From Spongiibacteraceae bacterium (GTDB lineage: Bacteria > Pseudomonadota > Gammaproteobacteria > Pseudomonadales > PIVM01): a DNA stretch of 8,026 nucleotides. How positions within the stretch are numbered: the stretch's first letter is position 1; the number at the start of each line of letters is the position of its first letter. Below the pieces are notes generated by a model, which was not told the origin of the DNA, ran no database searches, and saw only the letters and a list, made by a program, of their open reading frames with translations. The stretch lies in NCBI GenBank assembly GCA_030618505.1, contig JAUXDF010000126.1, positions 1-8,026 of the forward strand, written 5' to 3'. The translations under genes were made by a program, and so were the position numbers. Below, one piece after another: positions 1 through 5,883 of this stretch.

Positions 1-189
1 GATTGTGTGCTGCTTGATGAGCCAACCGGCAACCTTGATCAGGAAACCGGGCTGTCAATACACCAGTTGATGGTGGAATTAAATGAAACCCTGGAAACCA
101 GTTTTGTGATTGTTACCCACGATATTAGCCTGGCTCAGCGGATGGACAGAATTTTGAAACTGAAAGCGGGCGAGTTGTTAGAGATATAA
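1..189 (+). CDS. lolD: LolD, lipoprotein-releasing ABC transporter ATPase (3' end only)
   Basis: This is the C-terminal 62 codons of an ABC ATPase; the reading frame is open through the left edge, so the start, Walker A and signature motif lie outside. The visible part begins in Walker B. It reads DCVLLDEPTGNLD, with the catalytic Glu at visible residue 7 and the EPTGNLD D-loop shared by the LolD/MacB/FtsE branch. The switch-histidine motif (IVTHD) follows near residue 38. Known role of the family: a LolD dimer on the cytoplasmic face powers LolC/LolE, which pull mature lipoproteins out of the inner membrane and hand them to LolA. The LolD assignment rather than MacB or another relative rests on the permease gene that starts 7 nt after the stop. 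No frameshift is seen. The ATPase family is certain; the LolD name is very likely. Confidence 0.9.
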   Translation, partial: DCVLLDEPTGNLDQETGLSIHQLMVELNETLETSFVIVTHDISLAQRMDRILKLKAGELLEI

Positions 190-196
190 GCGAGCG

Positions 197-1438
197 ATGA
201 AACAATTTTATCTGCCCTTTTTTCTGGGCCTGCGTTACACCACTGCCAAGCAGAGCAGCCATATGGTGTCCTTTATCTCCAGAGTGTCGATGGCCGGCCT
301 GACCTTGGGGGTTGCTTTACTGATCGTGGTGCTGTCCGTGATGAATGGCTTTGACCGGGAGCTGCGCGATAATATTCTCGGGCTTGTTCCCCAGGCCAGC
401 GTAAACAGCTATCAAGCGATGGAGGGCTGGCAGGAGATCGCTGAGCAGGCAGAAAAACACCCGCGTGTACTGGCAACGGCGCCTTTTATTCATTTGCAGG
501 GTTTGTTGATGCATAAGGGTGATGTCGAAGCGGTGCTGGTACATGGCGTGCTCCCTGAGCAGGAGGAAAAAGTCAGTGTGCTGAATCGCTTTCTGCTCAA
601 CGGGCGCCTCGCGGAATTGACGAACGGGCAGATTATCCTTGGCGGCGAGCTGGCACAGGTGCTCGGTGTCAGCGAAGGACAAAGCATTAGTTTTATTATG
701 CCGCAAGCGACCCTGGGTGGTCGTGTGGTGCCGAAAGTGAAACGCTTTACAGTATCCTCAGTATTCAGCAGTGGTACTGAGTTGGATCGCCGTCTGGCGC
801 TGATTCATATAGAAGAGGCTGCTGATTTGACAGGTCATGGAAAGGAGGCGGTGCAGGGTGTCCGTTTAAAAGTCAGTGATCTGTTTGATGCGGCAATGAT
901 CGCTCGGGAGGTGGTTTATAATCTGCCCTATGGGTACTACTCCCGAGATTGGTCTCGCACCCATGGAAATTTATTTGAAGCGATTCAGCTCTCCAAACGC
1001 CTGGTTGGTATGTTGTTGTTTATCATTATCGCTGTGGCTGCCTTTAATGTGGTTTCAACCCTGATTCTGGTGGTGATGGACAAGCAGGCAGATATTGCCA
1101 TTTTGCGGACAATGGGTTTAAGTCCCGCCAGAGTGATGGCTGTTTATATGGTCCAGGGAACCCTGATTGGTGTTGTTGGCACCTTGATCGGCGTCAGTAT
1201 AGGTTTGGTATTGGCGTTGACTGTCAGTGATTTGGTTCAGTTTGTCGAAGGTCTGCTGTCGATACAGTTTTTAAAGTCTGATGTGTATCCGGTTAATCAC
1301 CTGCCTTCTGAGATTCAGGCTCTTGACGTACTAACGGTGTGCGCGGTGGCAATTGGTATGAGTTTTATCGCCACCGTTTACCCGGCATGGCGCGCGACAC
1401 GGATTCAACCAGCAGAAGCTCTGCGTCACGAGGTTTAG
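197..1438 (+). CDS. lolE: LolC/LolE-family lipoprotein-releasing permease, probably LolE
   Basis: A 413-residue inner-membrane permease, the usual length for LolC/LolE. A membrane-proximal N-terminus (GLRYTTAK at 11-18) leads into TM1 (about 31-51, ending LSVMNGFDREL). A large periplasmic MacB-like domain spans about 52-265. TM2 (269-294), the cytoplasmic coupling segment with DKQADIAILRTMGLSP (295-310), TM3 (315-345) and TM4 (378-397) follow. It ends with the typical YPAWRA...QPAEAL tail (395-408). The family opens toward the outer leaflet, takes in triacylated lipoproteins and passes them to periplasmic LolA using ATP hydrolysis by LolD. The ATG at 197 lies 7 nt after lolD with only a weak GAG-type ribosome site, so coupling to lolD is likely. 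The position after lolD and the VEGLLSIQFLKSDVY-like segment (350-364) favour LolE, but some stretches look LolC-like. LolC or the single-subunit LolF remain alternatives. Its stop interlocks with that of the opposing gene. Confidence 0.9.
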   Translation: MKQFYLPFFLGLRYTTAKQSSHMVSFISRVSMAGLTLGVALLIVVLSVMNGFDRELRDNILGLVPQASVNSYQAMEGWQEIAEQAEKHPRVLATAPFIHLQGLLMHKGDVEAVLVHGVLPEQEEKVSVLNRFLLNGRLAELTNGQIILGGELAQVLGVSEGQSISFIMPQATLGGRVVPKVKRFTVSSVFSSGTELDRRLALIHIEEAADLTGHGKEAVQGVRLKVSDLFDAAMIAREVVYNLPYGYYSRDWSRTHGNLFEAIQLSKRLVGMLLFIIIAVAAFNVVSTLILVVMDKQADIAILRTMGLSPARVMAVYMVQGTLIGVVGTLIGVSIGLVLALTVSDLVQFVEGLLSIQFLKSDVYPVNHLPSEIQALDVLTVCAVAIGMSFIATVYPAWRATRIQPAEALRHEV

Positions 1439-1977
1439 CTATCATCTGAGTTAGTAGAAAGTCGTTCGCGTGCCAGTTTTCGTGCTTCCCAGCGTTTAAC
1501 GACATGCCAGCGCCAAACCCAGTGGGCAAAGAAATAGCCAAGAGTACCAAAGAAAACACCGCAAAGCAGTGAGCCTAAAACCAAGGGTTGCCAGATCAAT
1601 GCCAGCTCATGGGAGATCCACTGCCAGCTGAGTTCCATCTGGAAGGGCGATGGAGGAGTTTGTAAAATCTTGGCACCCAGCATATAGGAGCCATAAAATA
1701 TTGGCCCCATCGTCAATGGATTAGTGACCCACACCAGACACATCGACAAGGGCAGGTTGCTGTGAAAGAAAATGGAGAGAATGGCGGCGATAAACATCTG
1801 CGAGGGCAGCGGAATAAACGCACAGAATAACCCAATAAAGCACGCCACAGCCGCCGAGCGCCGGTTGAGATGCCAGAGGTTGGGGTCATGAACCCAATCA
1901 CCGAGTACACGCATAAAGCCATAATTATGGAACTTGTGCGGGTCTGGCATGATTCGCTTTAACAGCTTGCGGGGCAT
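1435..1977 (-). CDS. DUF2062 family inner-membrane protein
   Basis: A 180-residue protein of the DUF2062 family, which has no firmly established function. The N-terminus is basic (MPRKLLKR) and is followed by the family hallmark HDPNLWHLNRRS (30-41). Hydrophobic segments lie at about 43-72 (with GLFCAFIPLPSQM at 49-61), 78-103 (with VWVTNPLTMGPIFY at 82-95) and 130-156. The C-terminal tail is basic and charged and probably cytoplasmic. The conserved Pro, Asn and Thr residues in the membrane segments are as expected for the family. The ATG is supported by the match of the first residues to relatives and by a GAGGAA box (plus-strand 1988-1993) 10 nt upstream on the minus strand, which is slightly far. 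The gene points toward lolE and its TAA overlaps the lolE TAG. Related proteins sit between lolE and comEC in pseudomonads, so the linkage looks old. No role is inferred beyond the envelope context. Confidence 0.88.
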   Translation of the reverse strand: MPRKLLKRIMPDPHKFHNYGFMRVLGDWVHDPNLWHLNRRSAAVACFIGLFCAFIPLPSQMFIAAILSIFFHSNLPLSMCLVWVTNPLTMGPIFYGSYMLGAKILQTPPSPFQMELSWQWISHELALIWQPLVLGSLLCGVFFGTLGYFFAHWVWRWHVVKRWEARKLARERLSTNSDDS

Positions 1978-2027
1978 ACCTTGTCTATTCCTCAGTAAAC
2001 ATCTGTCTCTGACAGTGAGTGCTCAGT

Positions 2028-2072
2028 GTACCTATCGTTAACATAGCTATCGTTAACGTACCTACGCTGAGC
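2028..2072. repeat. Three degenerate tandem copies of a 15-bp unit with palindromic cores
   Basis: The units lie at 2028-2042 (GTACCTATCGTTAAC), 2043-2057 (ATAGCTATCGTTAAC) and 2058-2072 (GTACCTACGCTGAGC). Units 1 and 2 agree at 13 of 15 positions and share the 11-mer CTATCGTTAAC. Unit 3 agrees with unit 1 at 10 of 15 and keeps GTACCTA. The array contains the perfect 8-bp palindromes ATAGCTAT (2043-2050) and CGTTAACG (2051-2058). GCTCAG (2021-2026) and CTGAGC (2067-2072) bracket it as an inverted pair. A spacing of 15 bp is not a whole number of helical turns. It could be an operator for a dimeric regulator of either divergent gene or a chance small duplication; the sequence does not decide between them. 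Confidence 0.6.
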
Positions 2073-2090
2073 AGGGTTATAAGATTAAGC

Positions 2091-2112
2091 CCCTTTTCAT
2101 TAGGTAAAAGGG
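2091..2112. other. Small inverted repeat (7-bp stem, 8-nt loop)
   Basis: CCCTTTT (2091-2097) pairs perfectly with AAAAGGG (2106-2112) across an 8-nt loop. The stem has only three G:C pairs, and neither strand has a clean T-run directly after it, so it is not called an intrinsic terminator. In RNA from either strand it could form a weak hairpin in an untranslated leader; in DNA it could be a binding site. Confidence 0.3.
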
Positions 2113-2214
2113 ACTAAAAACTAATTAAGTGCTATTGGAGTATTGCACCTTAAATACGAATCTGTAACATTAAATTTTCGAGCTGTTGTCTATAGCGCTT
2201 AAACAGTGTTAAAC

Positions 2215-2242
2215 CCGACAGATATCCAACCCTCGGTATTAT
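2215..2242 (+). promoter_or_regulatory. Candidate sigma70 promoter for comEC
   Basis: CCGACA (2215-2220, four of six matches to TTGACA) and TATTAT (2237-2242, five of six to TATAAT) are 16 nt apart. Transcription would begin near 2249, giving a leader of about 19 nt before the comEC ATG with the AGG ribosome site inside it. This is the best-scoring pair I found by eye in the intergenic region. It is a prediction from base matches only. Confidence 0.35.
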
Positions 2243-2267
2243 GCACGTATTTAACTAGGTTCTCCAT

Positions 2268-4748
2268 ATGCGTACATGGATGTTCGCGATCTCTGCCGGC
2301 ATTGGCTTGGCGATGATGGTTCCGGTTCTGCCTGATTTGACCGCAGCCGCTTACTTGGCCGGCGCTTTGATACCTGCATTTTGTATCAGGTATTTCCCCG
2401 ATGGCCGGCTTGTCTTGTTGCCTGTTTCAACGGTAATTTGTGGTTTGCTGGTCGGACTGCTGTGGGGGACAGGCTATGCTCATTGGCGCCTTGCTCAAGT
2501 TCTGCCCAGCGAACTCGAGGGCCAGGAGTTGTGGCTGGAGGGGGAGGTGGTTGGGCTACCCAAAACGGCCTTTAAGGGGCGTATGATTGTCCGCCGCTTT
2601 GATCTGCAGTTAAGTGATTTCGAACTGGCTAAACTTCCTCAAGTTCGCGCTCAGCCTGATAATGGCGAATCGGCGTTTAATAATAATCTCCCACAGCTGT
2701 TGGAGAATATATCGTCTTCATTCCATGCACAATTATCTCCACAGCGGGTTCGACTTAGCTGGTATGGCGGGCCGGAACTGGCTCCAGGCGATAAATGTCG
2801 TTTAAAGGTGAAACTAAAGAGGCCTCGCTCCTTTGCCAACCCCGGCGGGTTTAACTATCAGGTCTGGTTACTACAAAAGGGGATTGATGCACAGGGTTAT
2901 GTGCGCAAGGATGATAATAACTCGATAACTGAAAGCAGTGCTGTTTTTGTCACTGTTGACCTGCTGCGTTACCAATTACGTGAGCGCATTAAACGTATGC
3001 TGGCCAATAACATCTATCAGGGTGTTATTAGTGCACTGGTCATTGGTGATAATACGGCGATTACAGCGGATCAGTGGCAGTTATTCAGTGCTACCGGTAC
3101 CAATCACCTGGTTGCCATATCCGGGCTGCATATTGGCTTGATCGCGGTAATGGGATACTTTTTCTTCTTTCAGCTTGCTAGAACCAGCACTTGGTTGATG
3201 ATGCGCCTGCCAGCACAGAACCTGGGGGCAATCGGGGCGATCGTAGCGAGCCTGGCCTATAGCGCATTGGCCGGGTTTTCCTTGTCGACCAGTAGAGCCT
3301 GCATCATGGTGACGGTGTTGATGGGTAGTCGTTTGCTGCGCAGGAAGTGGCAGGCGAGCAGTGTGTTTCTTTTTGCCTTATTGGCTGTTTTGCTGATGAA
3401 CCCCCTATCGCTGCATTCCTATGGTTTCTGGTTGTCCTTTGGTGCCGTTGCTGCATTATTGTTTGTCTTCAGTGCTCGGTTTTCGAGTGGCGGGAGAGTG
3501 CAGCGCTGGCTGTTGCCGCAATGGGTGGTATTTGTCGCCCTGGCTCCGGCTATGCTGGTGATTTTTAATCGCCTGCCCTGGGTCTCACCCTTGGCCAATA
3601 TGATTGCAATACCGGTATATAGCTTTCTGGTGGTGCCTCTATCTTTATTGGGCGCGGCACTGAGCTTTATATCGGAAGGCCTGGCTGAGCCGCTACTGCT
3701 TGTTGCTGCAAAGAGCGTTGCGCTGGTGTCGGCAGTTTTACAATATTTAATCGACCATCTTCAATTTGTTGATAGCCTGCCCGTGGCTTATCTAAGCCCG
3801 CTGACCCTTTTTGCTTTAGGTCTGGGTACGGTATTGTTGTTATGCCCGAGCTTTTTGCCGGGACGCTGGCTTGCTTTAATACTGCTGTCCTTTCCTTGGC
3901 TGGTTAATAAGCCCGAAATACCTGAAGGGCAATTTGAGGTGAATGTCCTTGATGTCGGGCAGGGTTTGTCTGTGGTTATTAATACCCGCGACCATACGAT
4001 GGTGTATGACACTGGCGCCCATTACAGCAACAGCTTTGATCTTGGTAAAATGGTAGTTCAACCTTTTTTGCAAGATCAGGGTGGAAGTCATATTGATCGC
4101 CTGGTGATTAGTCATAATGATAATGACCATAAAGGCGGAATGCGCAGTCTAGTGAATAATACTATCGTCAAGGATCTGCTTGCTGGTGAATTGCTGCAGG
4201 TCGACGATCACAAGGTTATTCCCTGCAAAAAGGACCAGAGCTGGGACTGGGATGGTGTTCACTTTCAGGTATTGCACGGTGGCGGGGCAGTAAAGCGCAA
4301 AGCAAATAATCGCTCCTGTGTTATTCAGGTGCGCAGTGCCCAATTTTCGCTGCTGTTAAGCGGAGACATTGAAAAGATTGTCGAGCGCCACCTGCTGCGA
4401 GATATTGGTGAAGATTTACAGTCAACTATTCTTGTTGCACCTCACCACGGCAGCAATACCTCTTCCAGTCAGGGTTTTATTGAAGCGGTGAATCCCGACT
4501 ATGTAGTTTTTTCTGCGGGTTATCGAAACCGCTTTAACCACCCTCATCCGAAGGTTGTGGCTCGCTATAAGGGACTGGGTGTAAACATGATAAATACTGC
4601 TTTTTCAGGCGCTGTGCGCTTTTCGCAAAACAGTGAAGATGCTGCTCTGATTGCGCACTCCTACCGAGATGAGAATCCCCACTTCTGGTATGCTGGCGAT
4701 CCATTTCAGTTGCGCCTGGAGAAAAAGGGCGTGCTTGTGGAAAAATAG
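2268..4748 (+). CDS. comEC: ComEC/Rec2 family DNA internalization protein
   Basis: An 826-residue inner-membrane protein, somewhat longer than E. coli YcaI, with the full three-part ComEC layout. N-terminal membrane helices (about 5-70) lead to an OB-like DUF4131 region (about 75-225; conserved ANPGGFNYQVWLLQ at 190-203). The polytopic Competence domain follows (about 235-530; ALVIGD at 256-261, ISGLHIG at 284-290). The C-terminus is a metallo-beta-lactamase-like domain (about 555-800) with LDVGQG (561-566), the metal-site motif SHNDNDHKGG (615-624), GDIE (D700), APHHGS (724-729) and NHPHP (757-761). In natural transformation the membrane core carries incoming single-stranded DNA into the cytoplasm, and the lactamase-like domain is proposed to degrade the other strand. 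All expected metal ligands are present, so no decay is evident. The ATG at 2268 has AGG (2257-2259) 8 nt upstream. A second Met at residue 5 is too far from it. An Asn/Ser-rich stretch at about 120-155 looks inserted relative to relatives. It probably heads the operon that continues with exbB. Confidence 0.95.
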   Translation: MRTWMFAISAGIGLAMMVPVLPDLTAAAYLAGALIPAFCIRYFPDGRLVLLPVSTVICGLLVGLLWGTGYAHWRLAQVLPSELEGQELWLEGEVVGLPKTAFKGRMIVRRFDLQLSDFELAKLPQVRAQPDNGESAFNNNLPQLLENISSSFHAQLSPQRVRLSWYGGPELAPGDKCRLKVKLKRPRSFANPGGFNYQVWLLQKGIDAQGYVRKDDNNSITESSAVFVTVDLLRYQLRERIKRMLANNIYQGVISALVIGDNTAITADQWQLFSATGTNHLVAISGLHIGLIAVMGYFFFFQLARTSTWLMMRLPAQNLGAIGAIVASLAYSALAGFSLSTSRACIMVTVLMGSRLLRRKWQASSVFLFALLAVLLMNPLSLHSYGFWLSFGAVAALLFVFSARFSSGGRVQRWLLPQWVVFVALAPAMLVIFNRLPWVSPLANMIAIPVYSFLVVPLSLLGAALSFISEGLAEPLLLVAAKSVALVSAVLQYLIDHLQFVDSLPVAYLSPLTLFALGLGTVLLLCPSFLPGRWLALILLSFPWLVNKPEIPEGQFEVNVLDVGQGLSVVINTRDHTMVYDTGAHYSNSFDLGKMVVQPFLQDQGGSHIDRLVISHNDNDHKGGMRSLVNNTIVKDLLAGELLQVDDHKVIPCKKDQSWDWDGVHFQVLHGGGAVKRKANNRSCVIQVRSAQFSLLLSGDIEKIVERHLLRDIGEDLQSTILVAPHHGSNTSSSQGFIEAVNPDYVVFSAGYRNRFNHPHPKVVARYKGLGVNMINTAFSGAVRFSQNSEDAALIAHSYRDENPHFWYAGDPFQLRLEKKGVLVEK

Positions 4749-4763
4749 CAGGGCGATTATCAT
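4735..4763 (+). promoter_or_regulatory. Weak candidate internal promoter ahead of exbB
   Basis: TTGTGG (4735-4740), inside the last codons of comEC, and TATCAT (4758-4763) are 17 nt apart; the -10 box matches five of six consensus bases but the -35 only three. It would place a start near 4770 and a leader of about 55 nt before exbB. No terminator hairpin is seen in the 77-nt gap, so exbB may also be reached by read-through from comEC. This is low-certainty pattern matching. Confidence 0.18.
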
Positions 4764-4812
4764 TGGTGACTATTTAGTGGATGTGGTTTCTTTTGGCTGA
4801 AGGGTTTTGAGA

Positions 4813-4819
4813 GTGGGGA
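4813..4819 (+). promoter_or_regulatory. Ribosome binding site that fixes the GTG start of exbB
   Basis: GTGGGGA ends 6 nt before GTG at 4826. There is no in-frame ATG near it, and the protein beginning at this GTG (MFELVKAGGW) matches the usual ExbB/TolQ-like N-terminus, so this site decides the start. Confidence 0.55.
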
Positions 4820-4825
4820 CTTTGC

Positions 4826-5455
4826 GTGTTTGAATTGGTAAAAGCTGGCGGCTGGTTGATGGTGCCGATCATACTTTGTTCAATAGCGGCTTTCGCTATT
4901 TGTGTCGAGCGTTTTTGGACCTTAAATCCCAACAAGATCGCTCCGCCAAACCTGATTGCCCAAGTTTGGATTTGGTTGCAAAACAATCAGCTTGATACGC
5001 AAAAAATGCGTGAGCTAAAAAAATCCTCCCCCCTTGGACAGATACTTGCTGCGGGTTTGAGCAACTCCTCCCATGGCCGGGATGTGATGAAAGAAAGCAT
5101 TGAAGAGGCGGCGGGCCATGTGATTCATGAAATGGAGCGTTACCTCAGTCCACTTGGAACTATTGCTACCATTACGCCGCTGCTGGGTCTGCTCGGTACT
5201 GTCATTGGCATGATTCGAGTCTTTAGCGATATTATGGTTGAGGGTACCGGCAATGCACAAATTCTCGCTGGTGGTATTTCCGAGGCCTTGATTACCACCG
5301 CCTCCGGTTTATGCATCGCCATTCCTGCCTTGATTATGCATCGCTTTTTTCATCGAAGGGTAGATACTATTGTGGTTGAGCTGGAACAACAAACAATCAA
5401 GCTGGTTGATGCGCTGCACAGTGAGCGCCGTGTTGAAATGAAAGAGACCCACTGA
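4826..5455 (+). CDS. exbB: ExbB/TolQ/MotA family proton channel protein
   Basis: A 209-residue inner-membrane protein with the three-helix ExbB/TolQ plan. TM1 is at about 9-28, followed by a cytoplasmic domain (about 30-105). TM2 is at about 108-133 with PLLGLLGTVIGMI (118-130), and TM3 at about 152-174 with ISEALITTASGLCIAIPAL. Thr125 and Thr158 occupy the positions of the pore-lining threonines of E. coli ExbB (T148, T181). ExbB pentamers surround an ExbD dimer and turn proton flow into mechanical work on a periplasmic partner. The start is a GTG with a good ribosome site. exbD follows after 2 nt. No tonB, tolA or receptor gene is present, so the partner and energised process cannot be read from the window. 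Similar orphan-looking pairs are known next to comEC and lpxK in pseudomonads. The family is certain; the ExbB name is by convention, and TolQ-like is an equally fair label. Confidence 0.93.
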   Translation: MFELVKAGGWLMVPIILCSIAAFAICVERFWTLNPNKIAPPNLIAQVWIWLQNNQLDTQKMRELKKSSPLGQILAAGLSNSSHGRDVMKESIEEAAGHVIHEMERYLSPLGTIATITPLLGLLGTVIGMIRVFSDIMVEGTGNAQILAGGISEALITTASGLCIAIPALIMHRFFHRRVDTIVVELEQQTIKLVDALHSERRVEMKETH

Positions 5456-5457
5456 GC

Positions 5458-5883
5458 GTGAAATTTAAACGTCAACTGCAAGCCGAGGAAACGGTAAACC
5501 TGACGCCTTTAATCGATGTGGTTTTTTTACTGCTTATCTTTTTTATGGTCTCTACGACGTTTACCAAGGAAACCTACCTTACCATCGATTTACCGGAAGC
5601 GGACGGCACAGTAACAGAGCAACATGATCAAAAGCCTCTTGAAATCATCATCAGCACCAGCGGTGATTACATACTTAATAGTAATGCGCTGATTAATAAC
5701 AGCTTAAAAACCCTGAAAGCTGCGTTGCGCAAAGAGAGCCAGGGAGATACATCCAAGGCTTTAATCATTACAGCAGATGCCAATACTCCTCATCAGGCAG
5801 TGGTACGAGCGATGGATGCAGCAGGACAAATTGGATTTATTAATTTAAGTATTACCACTAAAAATTTGACCGAAAAAAACTAG
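5458..5883 (+). CDS. exbD: ExbD/TolR family biopolymer transport protein
   Basis: A 141-residue protein with the standard ExbD/TolR layout. A short cytoplasmic N-terminus leads into one membrane helix (about 17-36). It contains NLTPLIDVVFLLLIFFM, with Asp20 as the proton-carrying residue (equivalent to E. coli ExbD D25). A periplasmic domain (about 45-135) ends in the LIITAD...VVRAMDAAGQIGF fold typical of the family. It should form the rotor or plug dimer inside the ExbB pentamer encoded just upstream. Translation starts at GTG 2 nt after the exbB stop; a GA-rich stretch in the exbB tail (about 5441-5447) can serve as ribosome site, so the pair is probably translationally coupled. Its TAG stop is followed at once by the msbA ATG. 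Length and key residues are normal. Confidence 0.93.
   Translation: MKFKRQLQAEETVNLTPLIDVVFLLLIFFMVSTTFTKETYLTIDLPEADGTVTEQHDQKPLEIIISTSGDYILNSNALINNSLKTLKAALRKESQGDTSKALIITADANTPHQAVVRAMDAAGQIGFINLSITTKNLTEKN

Larger units (their letters stand above)
1978..2267. promoter_or_regulatory. Divergent intergenic region between the DUF2062 gene and comEC
   Basis: This 290-bp stretch holds the 5' regions of two divergently read genes and no convincing small coding sequence. From left to right it contains the DUF2062 ribosome site, a 15-bp tandem repeat (2028-2072), a small inverted repeat (2091-2112), an AT-rich stretch of about 2105-2180, and the likely comEC promoter (2215-2242). A weaker alternative promoter (TTGCAC, 16 nt, TAACAT at 2143-2170) is also readable. 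For the DUF2062 gene, a TATAAC box on the minus strand (plus-strand 2076-2081) could be a -10 element, but no good -35 lies at the correct distance. It is the only sizeable non-coding stretch in the window, so control of the comEC-lpxK group most likely starts here. Confidence 0.6.

Noticed and set aside
317..706. A 129-codon open frame on the minus strand opposite lolE
   Set aside because: It is fully contained in a well-supported permease gene, shows no family motif, and has no ribosome site or neighbour that would support it.
2091..2112. Hairpin as an intrinsic terminator
   Set aside because: The stem is short and mostly A:T, and no T-run follows it directly on either strand. Its position in a divergent leader region also does not fit a gene end.
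2143..2170. TTGCAC / TAACAT as the main comEC promoter
   Set aside because: It matches the consensus less well than the pair at 2215-2242 and would give a leader of nearly 100 nt; it is kept only as an alternative.
4749..4825. Terminator or hidden small gene between comEC and exbB
   Set aside because: The 77-nt gap has no stable inverted repeat and no open frame with a ribosome site other than that of exbB itself.
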